Positions 47,708-57,536 are shown, counted from the first letter of the stretch. The stretch: DNA of 64,000 bases from Hyphomicrobiales bacterium (GCA_900473175.1 UCKM01000014.1:1-64000); one strand, 5' to 3'. Numbers and translations: made by a program. Notes: generated by a model not told the origin, from the sequence alone.

Positions 47708-50700
47708 CTATTCGGCTGGAGACGGGGCTCGCGTGCCCCTGATGCTTTTTCCCAGCCTGCCCAGCAGGCGCTGCAGGTCTTCCATGTAAAGGAAGATCAC
47801 CGGCGTGATGAACAGGGTAAGGACCTGCGAGACAACAAGCCCGCCTACGACCGCCACACCGAGCGGCTGGCGCAGTTCGGAACTCGCCCCTGCCCCGATA
47901 GCGATGGGGATGGTGCCCATCAGCGCGGCGAAGGTCGTCATCATGATCGGTCTGAATCGAACGAGGCAGGCTTCACGTATCGCATCAAATGAAGCTTCCC
48001 CTGCCCTTTGCCGAGCCAGGGCAAAATCGATCATCATGATGGCGTTCTTCTTGACGATGCCGATCAGCATCAGGATGCCGATGATCGCGATGACGCTGAG
48101 GTCGTAGCCAAACAGTTCAAGCGTTGCGAGTGCGCCTGCTGCGGCAGCGGGCAAACCGGTCAGGATGGTGAGCGGGTGCACGAAACTCTCATAGAGAATG
48201 CCAAGCACGATATAGATCGTGAGGATTGCGGCGCCCACGAGCAGACCCTGATTGGCGAGCGATTGCTCGAACACTTTTGCCGTGCCGGTAAAGCTCGAGG
48301 TAATCGTCGCCGGAACACCAAGCTGTGTTTTCAGGGCATCGAGTTCCTGGACGGCTTGCCCGAGGGCAACTCCCTGCGGCAGGTTGAAGGAAATCGTCAC
48401 TGCGGGCAGCTGACCGAGCTGATTGACCGCAAGCAGCCCGGTCTTGCGCTCAACCCGTGCGAAGGCCGAAAGCGGTATCAGCTTGTTGGTCGTGGTGGAG
48501 CGAATTTGCATCTGGTCGAGCTTGTCCGCGGTCCACGGAATGTCCGGATCGAGCTCCAATATGACCTGGTAGCTGTCACCCGTCGCAAATATCGTCGATG
48601 CCTGATTGGTCCCGAATCCATAATAGAGCGTGTTGCGCAACTGGTCGGAATTGATGCCGAGCAGCTGCGCCTTGTCCTCGTCGATCACCAGATTGGCCTG
48701 CAACGCATTGTTCTGCAGATTGCTCGATACGTCGACAAAGGTCTGCCGTTCCTGCTGCATCGCCAGCAGCATCTTTTGCGACCAGGGATAAAGATCGGTC
48801 GAACTGACGCTCTGCAGCACATATTGATACTGGGCATTGGACGAGACACCGCCAATCCGCAGATTCTGCACGGCGATTGGATAACTGGTGATCCCGGGAA
48901 TTTTTGCCAGCGTCTGACGCAGATCCCGCAGCAGCGGCTCCAGAGCCTGCCGTTCCGATTTGGGCTTCAATTCGACGAACAGCCGTCCCTGATTGAGGCT
49001 GGCGGAGTTGAAGCCGCCGCCGACGTTCGAGACGACATGCGTGACATAGGGGCGGCTCGATATGGCGTCTGCGACCTGCTTTTGCAGGGCGACCATTGCG
49101 TCAAACGATATGTCCTGGCGGGCTTCGGTCGATATCGACAATTGCCCGATATCCTCGGTCGGCAGAAACCCCTTATTGATGGTGGAAAAGAGATAGGCAG
49201 TGGCAACGACGGTCAAAAGGAAAATGGCAAGGATCAGCGGCCTTGCACGCAGGCACAGATCAAGGATCCGGGCATAGCCGCCCTGGACACTGTCAAAGAT
49301 CCGTTCGGTCAGCGCCTTCTTGCCATCGTCGTCATGCTTCTCAGCGCGCAAATGGCTGCACAGCATCGGCGTCAACGTCAGCGATATGAGCGCCGAGGCG
49401 ATGATCGCCACGGTTACGACCACGGCAAATTCGTTGAAGATGCGCCCGACCACGCCGCCCATCAGCAGGATGGGGAGGAAGACCGCAACCAGCGATGTCG
49501 TGATCGAAATGATGGTGAAGCCGATCTCTTCGCTGCCCTTCAACGCCGCTTCGCGCGGCGTCATGCCGTCCTCGATGTGCCGCGTTATATTTTCGAGCAT
49601 GACGATCGCGTCATCGACGACCAGTCCCACGGAAAGCGTGAGGCCGAGAAGCGAAATATTGTCGATGGAAAAGCCAAGGACATACATGGCGCCCAGCGTC
49701 GCGATCAGTGACAGCGGCACGGCGACAACCGGGATCAGGGTTGCAGACAGCCGGCGCAGGAACACGAATATGACGAGGATCACCAGGCCAATGGTGAGCA
49801 TCAGAGTGAACTGAACATCGGATACCGCCTGCCGGATCGAGGCAGAACGGTCGTTCAGGAGATGGATGCTGGCCGACGGCCCAAGGTCCTGCTCGAACTG
49901 CGGCAGGATCGCCCTGACCCGGTCCACCACGTCGACGGTATTGGCGCCCGGCTGGCGCAAGACTGCGAGCACCAGAGCCGGCTTGCCGTCATACCGGCTC
50001 TCGGTCTGTGTGGTTGCGACGGAATCAACGACGCGCGCAACATCGCCGAGCCGTACCAGCTTGCCGTTCGGCGCGGCAACGATGATCTGGCGAAACGTGT
50101 CGGCATTCTGCGCCTGTGTGTCGGCCTCGATCGCCATCTGCTGCGTCGGGCTGGAAATCGTGCCAACCGGCGCAATGGAATTCTTGGCCGCGACGGCATT
50201 GGTCAGTTCATCGAGGCCGATACCCCGTGCGGTCGCCGCGTTGGGATCGACCTCGACCCGCACCGCATATTGCTTGGCGCCGAAGACCTGCACCTCGCCG
50301 ACGCCATTGATCGTTGAAAAGGCTGGCGACATGACATTCTCGGCATAATCGTCGAGCTTCGACAGTTGCATCGTGTCGCTCTGCAGCGCCACAAGCACGA
50401 CCGGCGCATCCGCAGGATTGGATTTGCGGTAGCTCGGCGGTGTCGTCATGTTCGATGGCAGCCGGCGCAGCGTACTCGCGATTGCCGCTTCGACATCGGC
50501 TGCCGCCTGGTCGATATTGCGGTTGAGATCGAATTCGAGCGTGATCTGTGTCGAGCCAAGCGTGCTGGTCGCGCTGATCGTCGAAATGGCCTGGATGGTG
50601 GAGAATTCTTTGATCAGCGGCGTCGCAACGGCGTTGGCCATGGTGTCGGGAGACGCGCCAGGCAATTTCGCCGAGACTGTGACAATCGGAAAGTCGACTT

Positions 50701-50815
50701 CCGGCAGGGCCGCCACGGGCAGGAATTTGTACGCAAAGAGCCCTGAAGCGGCCAGTGCAACGGAAAGCAGAATTGTTGCTATGGGGCGCCGGATGAAGAT
50801 CGACGAGATGTTCAT
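47708..50815 (-). CDS. RND multidrug efflux transporter (HAE1/MdtB type)
   Basis: An inner-membrane pump of 1035 residues. MNISSIFIRRPIATILLSVALAASGLFAYKFLPVAALPEVDFPIVTV is the standard N-terminus; GLVVDDAIVMLENITRHIEDG carries the proton-relay aspartates of TM4, and the C-terminal half repeats the fold. It resembles MdtB/MdtC/MuxB. It overlaps the adaptor gene by 4 bp and has no outer-membrane channel gene nearby, so it probably uses one encoded elsewhere. Confidence 0.9.
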   Translation of the reverse strand: MNISSIFIRRPIATILLSVALAASGLFAYKFLPVAALPEVDFPIVTVSAKLPGASPDTMANAVATPLIKEFSTIQAISTISATSTLGSTQITLEFDLNRNIDQAAADVEAAIASTLRRLPSNMTTPPSYRKSNPADAPVVLVALQSDTMQLSKLDDYAENVMSPAFSTINGVGEVQVFGAKQYAVRVEVDPNAATARGIGLDELTNAVAAKNSIAPVGTISSPTQQMAIEADTQAQNADTFRQIIVAAPNGKLVRLGDVARVVDSVATTQTESRYDGKPALVLAVLRQPGANTVDVVDRVRAILPQFEQDLGPSASIHLLNDRSASIRQAVSDVQFTLMLTIGLVILVIFVFLRRLSATLIPVVAVPLSLIATLGAMYVLGFSIDNISLLGLTLSVGLVVDDAIVMLENITRHIEDGMTPREAALKGSEEIGFTIISITTSLVAVFLPILLMGGVVGRIFNEFAVVVTVAIIASALISLTLTPMLCSHLRAEKHDDDGKKALTERIFDSVQGGYARILDLCLRARPLILAIFLLTVVATAYLFSTINKGFLPTEDIGQLSISTEARQDISFDAMVALQKQVADAISSRPYVTHVVSNVGGGFNSASLNQGRLFVELKPKSERQALEPLLRDLRQTLAKIPGITSYPIAVQNLRIGGVSSNAQYQYVLQSVSSTDLYPWSQKMLLAMQQERQTFVDVSSNLQNNALQANLVIDEDKAQLLGINSDQLRNTLYYGFGTNQASTIFATGDSYQVILELDPDIPWTADKLDQMQIRSTTTNKLIPLSAFARVERKTGLLAVNQLGQLPAVTISFNLPQGVALGQAVQELDALKTQLGVPATITSSFTGTAKVFEQSLANQGLLVGAAILTIYIVLGILYESFVHPLTILTGLPAAAAGALATLELFGYDLSVIAIIGILMLIGIVKKNAIMMIDFALARQRAGEASFDAIREACLVRFRPIMMTTFAALMGTIPIAIGAGASSELRQPLGVAVVGGLVVSQVLTLFITPVIFLYMEDLQRLLGRLGKSIRGTRAPSPAE

Positions 50816-52053
50816 CTCTCAACCTTTTGCGGTGCCACACCATTATCCTGCGATGGCGTCGCCTGTGCTTCCTTCGTTGTGGTCTGCACTGTCGCGCCAT
50901 CCTGGAGATGCAACTGGCCATCCACGACAACCTGATCTCCGGGCTGGACGCCGGAAGCGATTACCGCCGTATCGCCAGCCGTATTGGCAAGGGCAACGGT
51001 CTGCATCGCAACTGTCTTGTCGGGGTGGACAAGGAAGACGAAGGAGCCGTTGCTGCCTTGCTGCACGGCGATGAGCGGGACGGTCGTCGCATCCTTTTGC
51101 AGGCTGAGGTCGACCACGGCCGTGACATACTGGCCCGGCCAGAGGGCGCCATCGCTATTGGCAACGTCGGCCTTGAGAACGACCGTGCCCGATGCGGTGT
51201 CGACGCTTGAATCGATGAAGTTCAACTGGCCCGTCGCGACCGTGGCGTCACTGCCGGGCAGCTTGATCTGGACGGTCGCCGGATTGTTCGCGACTGCCGC
51301 CCTGACGGCCGCCAGATCGCTCTCAGCCAAGGTGAACGAGACGCGCAGCGGCGCCATCCGCGTGATGGTCAAGAGGCCGCCGGTCGTGTCGCTGGTGCGA
51401 ACCAGATTGCCGACAGACGTATTGACGACGCCAACCCGCCCGTCGATGGGCGCCGTGATTGTCATATAGGACAGTTGCACCTGGTCGGCGGCAATCTGCG
51501 CCTTGTCCATGTTGATCATCGCTTCGAGCACCTTGACCGCCGCATCCAACTGGTAGACTTGCTGGTTGGTGTCGATGCGCTGCTTGGCAAGGTCCTGCGC
51601 GCCCGAAAGGTCGAGTTGGGCAGCAACGAGACTGGCTTGATCCTTGGCCAGCGCGGCCTGATCCTTGTCGATGGTGGCGCGGATGGCCCGGTCATCGAGC
51701 TTGAAGAGCACGTCCCCCGTTTTGACCATCTGGCCGTCGGTGACGCTGCGGGTGACGACGATCCCATCGATCTGCGGCCGGACGGCAACCGTTTCGACCG
51801 GCTCGATCGTGCCGACGACGGTCTTGGTCACCGGAACGTCCTCTTTCCTGGCGGCGGCGACGACCACCAGGGGAACGGCAGCGCCGCGCTTCTTGGCCTT
51901 TGCCGGCGCAGCGGTCTTGTCGGCGGTGACCGAGGCTGTTGGTATCGCGGTAATATCGGGCGCCGAAGCGCGCAACGACAATTCGGGATAGGCGAGGAAG
52001 TAGCCGACGCCGATGATGACTGGAACAGCGATCACAAGGCCGATACGCTTCAT
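50812..52053 (-). CDS. RND efflux periplasmic adaptor (MdtA-like)
   Basis: A membrane-fusion protein of 413 residues: one N-terminal membrane anchor (KRIGLVIAVPVIIGVGYFLAYPELS), a lipoyl/hairpin region (PQIDGIVVTRSVTDGQMVKTGDVLFKLDDRAIRATIDKDQAALAKDQASL; MTITAPIDGRVGVVNTSVGNLV) and a beta-barrel C-terminal part. The ATG at 52053 begins the anchor; a frame to 52113 would run into the operator. It is the first gene of the efflux operon. Confidence 0.88.
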   Translation of the reverse strand: MKRIGLVIAVPVIIGVGYFLAYPELSLRASAPDITAIPTASVTADKTAAPAKAKKRGAAVPLVVVAAARKEDVPVTKTVVGTIEPVETVAVRPQIDGIVVTRSVTDGQMVKTGDVLFKLDDRAIRATIDKDQAALAKDQASLVAAQLDLSGAQDLAKQRIDTNQQVYQLDAAVKVLEAMINMDKAQIAADQVQLSYMTITAPIDGRVGVVNTSVGNLVRTSDTTGGLLTITRMAPLRVSFTLAESDLAAVRAAVANNPATVQIKLPGSDATVATGQLNFIDSSVDTASGTVVLKADVANSDGALWPGQYVTAVVDLSLQKDATTVPLIAVQQGSNGSFVFLVHPDKTVAMQTVALANTAGDTAVIASGVQPGDQVVVDGQLHLQDGATVQTTTKEAQATPSQDNGVAPQKVER

Positions 52054-52111
52054 GACAAATTGTCTTCCTCGGGGTGCAGCAACCATCTCAGCACTAATCC
52101 CTCTACGGACC

Positions 52112-52134
52112 ATTACAAATTATAGTTTTGTAAT
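52112..52134 (-). promoter_or_regulatory. Operator-like dyad of the RND efflux operon
   Basis: Perfect 8-bp arms ATTACAAA (52112-52119) and TTTGTAAT (52127-52134) flank 7 bp, 59 bp upstream of the adaptor gene. The length suits a TetR- or MarR-type repressor, which is not encoded nearby. Confidence 0.6.
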
Positions 52135-52428
52135 GATTGGGGCCCGCATTGCTGCATGCCCCACGCCAGCTATAGGCGCCAATTGGGTTTTTCGCAGGGC
52201 ACGCGCCCGGCGATCAATTTCTCTTCACGCATATGTTACAGCGTTGCCATAAGCCGCAACGCTAGTTTGCGCGGAAACCTCGATCCCACGACCGTCGTTC
52301 CGGCCGCGCCTGCTTCGACCTAGCGAAGCAGGAATGCGTGCATAGAAAACTTTTCGCTTGTCACCACACTGTTATAAACAGACAGTAGAAGAAAAATAAT
52401 GCGCAGCTGTGCATTCGGGGAAGAAACA
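52135..52428. other. Non-coding gap with three hairpins or palindromes
   Basis: No gene is seen. Features: AGCGTTGC/GCAACGCT stem (52240-52263), CCTGCTTCG/CGAAGCAGG stem (52309-52332, 9-bp perfect arms, 6-nt loop) and a 13-bp palindrome CTGTTATAAACAG (52369-52381) close to the promoter of the ABC operon. The last may be the operator of the LacI-family regulator encoded at 56499; the stems lack U-tracts. Confidence 0.45.
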
Positions 52429-53538
52429 ATGGCTTTAAGTGCTTTTCTCAAGGTCGAGAATATCAGCGTCGGCTACGGCGCGACGACTGTCCTGGACAAG
52501 CTTGATCTGGGGATCGGGAAGGGCGAATTCGTTGCCCTGCTCGGCTCGTCCGGGTGCGGAAAGACCACCCTTCTGCGCACGATTGCCGGTTTCGCCAAGC
52601 CCTTTGTCGGTTCGATCCAGGTTGCGGGCCGCGATGTCACGCAAATGCCTCCTGACAAGCGGGGCATGGCTCTGGTCTTCCAGTCCTATGCGCTGTGGCC
52701 TCACATGACAGTAGCACAAAACATCGGCTACGGATTGAAACTGCAGAAGCGCCCGCGTGGTGACATCGAGGCGCGGGTGACGGAAATGCAGAACCTGCTC
52801 GGTCTTTCCGGACTTGGCAACCGCAAGCCCGGTCAGCTTTCCGGTGGACAAAGGCAACGGGTGGCGCTGGGCCGCGCGCTGGCGATTGATCCGGAAATTC
52901 TTCTGCTTGACGAGCCGCTGTCCAATCTCGACGCACGCATCCGGCTGACGGTGCGCCACGAAATCCGCTCGCTGCAGAAACGTCTTGGCATCACCGCGAT
53001 CCACGTCACCCATGACCGCGAGGAAGCCATGGTGATGGCCGACCGGATCGTCATCATGAATGCCGGACGGATCGAACAGCAGGGCACACCCGAAGAGGTT
53101 TACAACAAGCCCGCCTCCCCCTTCGTCGCGGCCTTCATGGGCGCCGAGAATCTGCTGAGCATGCGGGCCAAACTGCAAAGTGATCAGATCGAACTTGTTG
53201 AGGGTGAATTCAACGCCGCCGCTGTTACCCCCCAGAGCGGGCGCGCTTTGACGAGTGGTGCCGTCGACGTGCGGTTTCGCGCCGAAGCGGCCCGTCTTGC
53301 CCGGAGCGGTGATCGGACTGTCCTCGATCCCGGGGCGCTGGAACTGCGTGGCCAAGTGGCGAGCGTCAGCTATCCGGGCGGTCACTGGCGCCATGCCGTG
53401 CGCCTGGGCGATCACGAGATCCTTGTCGATGCCAATTCGCCATTCGACCAGGGCGAAACAGTGAAGGTGCGCATACCGGCCGAGGCTCTGTTCATCTTCA
53501 ACACAGCCGCGGCTACGGCCGACGCCCAACCACATTGA
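52429..53538 (+). CDS. ABC importer ATP-binding protein (PotA/FbpC type)
   Basis: An ABC ATPase of 369 residues: Walker A LLGSSGCGKTT, signature [15 protein letters not shown], Walker B ILLLDEPLSNLD, then the switch histidine in ITAIHVTHDREEA and a C-terminal TOBE-like domain. It is of the spermidine/iron/phosphonate (PotA/FbpC/PhnT) group. The ATG at 52429 follows GGGGAAG. It is the first gene of an operon with a binding protein, two permeases, a LacI regulator and a phosphoesterase. Confidence 0.85.
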   Translation: MALSAFLKVENISVGYGATTVLDKLDLGIGKGEFVALLGSSGCGKTTLLRTIAGFAKPFVGSIQVAGRDVTQMPPDKRGMALVFQSYALWPHMTVAQNIGYGLKLQKRPRGDIEARVTEMQNLLGLSGLGNRKPGQLSGGQRQRVALGRALAIDPEILLLDEPLSNLDARIRLTVRHEIRSLQKRLGITAIHVTHDREEAMVMADRIVIMNAGRIEQQGTPEEVYNKPASPFVAAFMGAENLLSMRAKLQSDQIELVEGEFNAAAVTPQSGRALTSGAVDVRFRAEAARLARSGDRTVLDPGALELRGQVASVSYPGGHWRHAVRLGDHEILVDANSPFDQGETVKVRIPAEALFIFNTAAATADAQPH

Positions 53539-53626
53539 GAAATTGGCGGCCGGGCAACCGGTTGTCATTGAATACTGCTAACCACGAATACTGCTAACCA
53601 CTCATTTTTCGATCAAGGAGCTACCT

Positions 53627-54763
53627 ATGAAAAGACTTCTACAGGCTTCTCTCATCCTCGGACTTGCGGCGACGCCAGCCGCCGCGGCCGATCTTACGGT
53701 TCTGACCGCCGGGGACCAGAACATGGTCGACTACGTCAACGACTATCTTGGACCACTCTTCGAGAAGGAAAATCCGGGCATGAAGGTGCGCGTGGTTGGA
53801 ACGGGTCCCGGTGACGCCGGCTCGCAGAAGATCGTCGAGCGTTTCGATGCGCAGGCCAAGGCCAATACCGAGAAATGGGACGCGGACGTTGCTGTCATCC
53901 ACGAGAAGTTCGCCGGGCCGTTGGTCAAGGACGGATACCTCGAATCCTACCGTTCCAAGATCGCTTCCGGCGCAATGGTCACCAGTGAAAAGGCCAAGAT
54001 GGCGCTGGGTTCGGACGTCGATGGCTATGTCATGCCGATGTTTTCCAGCCAGACCGCCATCGCCTACAATCCGTCCGTCATTCCCAATCCGCCCAAGAGT
54101 TACGAGGAACTCGTCGCTTGGGCCAAGCAGAATCCGAAGCAGTTCGGCTATAACGGCATCAAGGGCGGTGCCTCCGGCGTCAGCTTCGTCATGGGCTGGA
54201 TCTACGCCTTTGGCGATGGCGATGCCAACAAGCTGATGAACGGGCCGTTTGACGAGGCGGAGACAACGAAGTGGGACAAGGCTTTTGCGGGTCTGAAAGA
54301 CTTCACCACAAACGCTGTTCTCACCCCAGGGAATGCCGGTACGCTCGATATGCTAAGCCGCGGCGAGATCGCCATGGGTCCAGTCTGGGTGGACATGTTC
54401 TATTCCTGGAAGGCCGATGGCAAACTGCCGCCGGAAATGAAGCTGTTCCTGCCAGCACCGGGCATGCCCGGGCAACCGATGCACTATGTGATCCCGGCGA
54501 AGAGCCCGAACACGGAACTGGCGGAGAAGTTCGTCGCACTCGCCACCAGCCCCAAGGTGCAGGCTGACGGCATCGTCAAGCGCTTCAACTGGTATCCCGG
54601 CATCGACGCGAAGTTCGTGCAGCCGGAACTCGACAAGGCGAGCTGGGACAAGCTGTTCGTTGACATCTCCCCGGACGACCTTGCCAGCAAGGGCAAGCCC
54701 TTCCCTATCGCTCCCTATAACAAGGCAATTCTGGAGGCCTACGAAAAGAATGTAGCCAACTAA
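53627..54763 (+). CDS. ABC importer substrate-binding protein, polyamine/iron/phosphonate group
   Basis: A periplasmic protein of 378 residues with a signal peptide (1-20, ending PAAA). ADLTVLTAGDQNMVDYVNDYLGPLFEKENPGMKVRVVGTGPGDAGSQKI is the N-terminal lobe of an SBP_bac_1/6/8 (type II) fold; AEKFVALATSPKVQADGIVKRFNWYPG is near the C-terminus. The ligand cannot be read from sequence. Linkage to a phosphodiesterase suggests an organophosphate, but polyamines or sugars remain possible. Confidence 0.82.
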   Translation: MKRLLQASLILGLAATPAAAADLTVLTAGDQNMVDYVNDYLGPLFEKENPGMKVRVVGTGPGDAGSQKIVERFDAQAKANTEKWDADVAVIHEKFAGPLVKDGYLESYRSKIASGAMVTSEKAKMALGSDVDGYVMPMFSSQTAIAYNPSVIPNPPKSYEELVAWAKQNPKQFGYNGIKGGASGVSFVMGWIYAFGDGDANKLMNGPFDEAETTKWDKAFAGLKDFTTNAVLTPGNAGTLDMLSRGEIAMGPVWVDMFYSWKADGKLPPEMKLFLPAPGMPGQPMHYVIPAKSPNTELAEKFVALATSPKVQADGIVKRFNWYPGIDAKFVQPELDKASWDKLFVDISPDDLASKGKPFPIAPYNKAILEAYEKNVAN

Positions 54764-54781
54764 GTTTTACCAGCATCGGAT

Positions 54782-54798
54782 CGCCAGTTCGGCTGGCG
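54782..54798 (+). terminator. Stem-loop after the substrate-binding-protein gene
   Basis: CGCCAG (54782-54787) and CTGGCG (54793-54798) form a perfect 6-bp stem with loop TTCGG, 18 bp after the stop codon and ahead of the permease gene. There is no U-tract; it probably stabilises the upstream mRNA end. Confidence 0.5.
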
Positions 54799-54826
54799 GT
54801 CCCCCTCCCCTCCTCCGGGATCCTCC

Positions 54827-55648
54827 ATGCAGAAGCGTCTTCTTGCCATTCTCCTTGTCCTGCCGGCACTGACCATGATCGTGCTGTTTTTCATCGTGCC
54901 ACTGTTTGCTTCGATCGTCGGTGCATTCGAGATCGGTGATACGTTCGGTCTCGGAAATTTCACGAAGTCGTTTGAGCTCTATTCGAAAGACATGATATTC
55001 TCGCTTGTCATTGTCGGGATTTCGGCGGCGTTCATCGGCCTTTTCTCGGTCGCCATTGGCGGCTATCTCATCCTCGGCGAGAACCCGCGCGCCGTGGCGC
55101 TGCTGCGTTGGCTCTATCGCTGGCCGATGTTCATTCCGTTCATCGTCGTCGGCCAGGTCATGCGCACTTTCCTCGCCAAGAACGGTCTGATGAACAATAT
55201 TTTTGTCAGCCTCGGCCTGCTGACGCCGTTGCAGACGGTCGGCTTCCTCGACTGGCGCGGCATCGTCATCGCTTTCGTCTGGAAACAGACGCCGTTCGTT
55301 ACCCTGCTCGTCGCCGGTGCCATGGCTTCGCTCGATCGCAGCACCATCGAAGCGGCGCGTAATCTCGGGGCCTCGCGGTTGCGAATCCTGATCGAGATCG
55401 TGTTGCCGCAGATCGCCGGCACGCTCCTGGTCGGCCTGATCCTGTCCTTCGTTACGATGATGTCGGTGCTGTCCGTTCCACTGATGATCAACGCACAATC
55501 ACCCACGATGCTGACGGCGGACATTGCCTTCCGCATCAATGCCCATGGCGACTATGGCGTGGCCAATGCGCTCGGCATGATCTCGCTCCTGCTGACGGCA
55601 GGCGTTGCTCTGATATATCTGAGGCAGACGGTAAGGGAGCGCTCATGA
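54827..55648 (+). CDS. ABC importer permease (first)
   Basis: An inner-membrane permease of 273 residues with about six helices and the BPD_transp_1 EAA loop EAARNLGASRLRILIEIVLPQIAGT. The N-terminus MQKRLLAILLVLPALTMIVLFFIVPLFASIVGAFEIGD is typical of PotB/ThiP-type permeases. The ATG follows a CTCCGGGATCCTCC stretch without a strong site. It overlaps the second permease gene by 4 bp. Confidence 0.85.
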   Translation: MQKRLLAILLVLPALTMIVLFFIVPLFASIVGAFEIGDTFGLGNFTKSFELYSKDMIFSLVIVGISAAFIGLFSVAIGGYLILGENPRAVALLRWLYRWPMFIPFIVVGQVMRTFLAKNGLMNNIFVSLGLLTPLQTVGFLDWRGIVIAFVWKQTPFVTLLVAGAMASLDRSTIEAARNLGASRLRILIEIVLPQIAGTLLVGLILSFVTMMSVLSVPLMINAQSPTMLTADIAFRINAHGDYGVANALGMISLLLTAGVALIYLRQTVRERS

Positions 55649-56457
55649 TGGTCCGCATCGATCTTTGGTGGCTGCCGCGCGCGTTTGTACTGGGGCTGCT
55701 GGCCTTTGTCATTTTCGGGCCGTTGACCAACCTCGTTCTATGGACCGTGGCGGAGAAATGGTATTTCCCGCATATGCTGCCGCTCGAGTACGGCGTGAGC
55801 TTTTGGCAGCGGGTGTTTTCGCCGCGCGGCAATGCCATGGAATCGCTGGGGACGAGTGTCCTTATCGCCACGCTGACGGTTATCGCTTCGCTGGCGCTGG
55901 CCATACCCGCCGGATACGCACTGTCGCGATTGAAGCTGCCTTTCCGCGGCCTCATCCTCCTCGCGTTCCTGATCCCGCAGGCCTTCCCCAACCTGCCGGT
56001 CTATGTGAACATCGCACGGTTCTTCTATCAGATCGGCCTCAATGGCACGATTCCAGGCGTGGTGATGGTGCATGTGACCCATGGGCTGGTCTTCGCGGTG
56101 TGGATTGCGACAGCGGCGTTCTCCGCGGTGGAAATCGACCTCGAGGACGCCGCACGTTCGATCGGCGCTGGTCCTATCCAGGCCTTTCGCGATGTAACGC
56201 TACCCCTCGCCGCGCCGGGCTTGATGGCGAGCGCGATCTTTGTCTTTCTGGAATCGCTCGACGAGTTCACCGGCAGCTATTTTGTCGGTGCGCCCGATGT
56301 AACCACTCTGCCGCTCCTGCTCTATACCGCGGGTGCCGGGGGCAATTATCAGATCGCTTCCATCACGGCGCTGCTGTTGCTCGTCCCATCGATTGGCTTC
56401 ATGCTGGTCGTGGAGCGATTCTTGCGCGCCGATGTACTTTCCAAGGTCGGGCATTAG
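55645..56457 (+). CDS. ABC importer permease (second)
   Basis: An inner-membrane permease of 270 residues, PotC-like, with EAA loop DAARSIGAGPIQAFRDVTLPLAAPG and a large first periplasmic loop. It forms a heterodimer with the previous permease. GGGAGC precedes its ATG, and the 4-bp overlap (ATGA) indicates coupling. Confidence 0.85.
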   Translation: MMVRIDLWWLPRAFVLGLLAFVIFGPLTNLVLWTVAEKWYFPHMLPLEYGVSFWQRVFSPRGNAMESLGTSVLIATLTVIASLALAIPAGYALSRLKLPFRGLILLAFLIPQAFPNLPVYVNIARFFYQIGLNGTIPGVVMVHVTHGLVFAVWIATAAFSAVEIDLEDAARSIGAGPIQAFRDVTLPLAAPGLMASAIFVFLESLDEFTGSYFVGAPDVTTLPLLLYTAGAGGNYQIASITALLLLVPSIGFMLVVERFLRADVLSKVGH

Positions 56458-56498
56458 AAGCCTTTCTGACCTTCTCGACAGGTTTTACGGGGGATATT

Positions 56499-57536
56499 GT
56501 GGGGAGTTCCAAGGGCAAAAAGACGTCGAAGGGCGACAAGCAATATGTCAGCGCCCTGCAGGTGGCAAAGCATGCCGGCGTATCGCGTTCGGCGGTTTCG
56601 CGCGCCTTTACGCCTGGCGCCAGTGTTTCGGCCAAGAAACGCGAAAGGATCATGGAAGCCGCGGAAGCGCTTGGCTATCAGGTCAATGATCTGGCGCGGG
56701 GTCTCCTCGCCCGCAAGAGCCGCCTTGTGGGGCTTGTCGTCACCAATCCGGAACTCGGCTACCGGGCGCACCTTGTCGCCGCACTGACCAAGGCACTCAT
56801 TCACCGGGGCAGCGTGCCGATCGTCATCAACACCGGGCGGACCGAAGAGGAACTGGTTGCGGCACAAAAGACGTTGTTTGGCTACCGCGCCGAGGCGACG
56901 ATCATTCTGTCGGGCTCTCCGCCCTCCGCCTTCGTCGAGCTTGCCCGCCGCAATGGCCAACCGCTCATTGTCCTTGGACGCTCCGAAACCGGCGCGGACG
57001 ACGTGAATATCGACAATGAAGGAGCCGGCCGGGAGGCGGCACGGTTTTTCCTTGGCGGCGGCGCCAAGCGACTTGGCTTTGCCGGAGCGCTGTCACGCAC
57101 GCCGACAACAGTCGAGCGGGAACATGGCTTCCGTCATGAAGGCGAATTGCACGGGGCTGCTGTAATGATCGGAAACGGCAGCAATTCGAACTATGCCGGG
57201 GGGCAGGAAGCGGCACAGCAACTGTTCGCCGGTGCGCAAAAACCGGACGCTGTGTTTTGCGTGAACGATCTGGTGGCCTTCGGGCTGATCGACTATGTGC
57301 GCCGGCATACGGCCCTGTCCATTCCCGGCGATGTTTCAGTTATCGGCTTTGACGACATCCCCGAAGCCCGGTGGGATGCTTACAATCTGACCACTTTCCA
57401 GCAGGACGCAACGACGATGGCGGCGCATGCGGTGGCGCTTCTCGACCGCCGGGAAGCTGATCCGGACTGCCCACCCGCCCATGAACGCCTGGGCACGCGG
57501 CTCATCCTGCGCGGCAGTGCGCGTACTCCCGCTTGA
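56499..57536 (+). CDS. LacI-family transcriptional regulator of the importer operon
   Basis: A protein of 345 residues: YVSALQVAKHAGVSRSAVSRAFTPGASVSAKKRERIMEAAEALGYQVNDLARGLLARKS is the LacI helix-turn-helix and hinge, followed by a periplasmic-binding-like effector domain (LVGLVVTNPELGYRAHL; DAVFCVNDLVAFGLIDYVRR; VIGFDDIPEARWDAYNLTTF). The GTG at 56499 has GGGGGA upstream. An open frame extends upstream through the permease gene from 55665, but that stretch is the shadow frame of the permease. It is unusual in lying inside the operon it probably controls. Confidence 0.85.
   Translation: MGSSKGKKTSKGDKQYVSALQVAKHAGVSRSAVSRAFTPGASVSAKKRERIMEAAEALGYQVNDLARGLLARKSRLVGLVVTNPELGYRAHLVAALTKALIHRGSVPIVINTGRTEEELVAAQKTLFGYRAEATIILSGSPPSAFVELARRNGQPLIVLGRSETGADDVNIDNEGAGREAARFFLGGGAKRLGFAGALSRTPTTVEREHGFRHEGELHGAAVMIGNGSNSNYAGGQEAAQQLFAGAQKPDAVFCVNDLVAFGLIDYVRRHTALSIPGDVSVIGFDDIPEARWDAYNLTTFQQDATTMAAHAVALLDRREADPDCPPAHERLGTRLILRGSARTPA

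Noticed and set aside
48008-49711. Long plus-strand frame of 567 codons opposite the RND pump
   Set aside because: Antisense shadow of a clear RND transporter.
55665-57536. Apparent 623-codon fusion of a permease region to the LacI regulator
   Set aside because: The first part is the out-of-frame reading of the second permease gene; the regulator has its own GTG start at 56499 with a purine-rich site.
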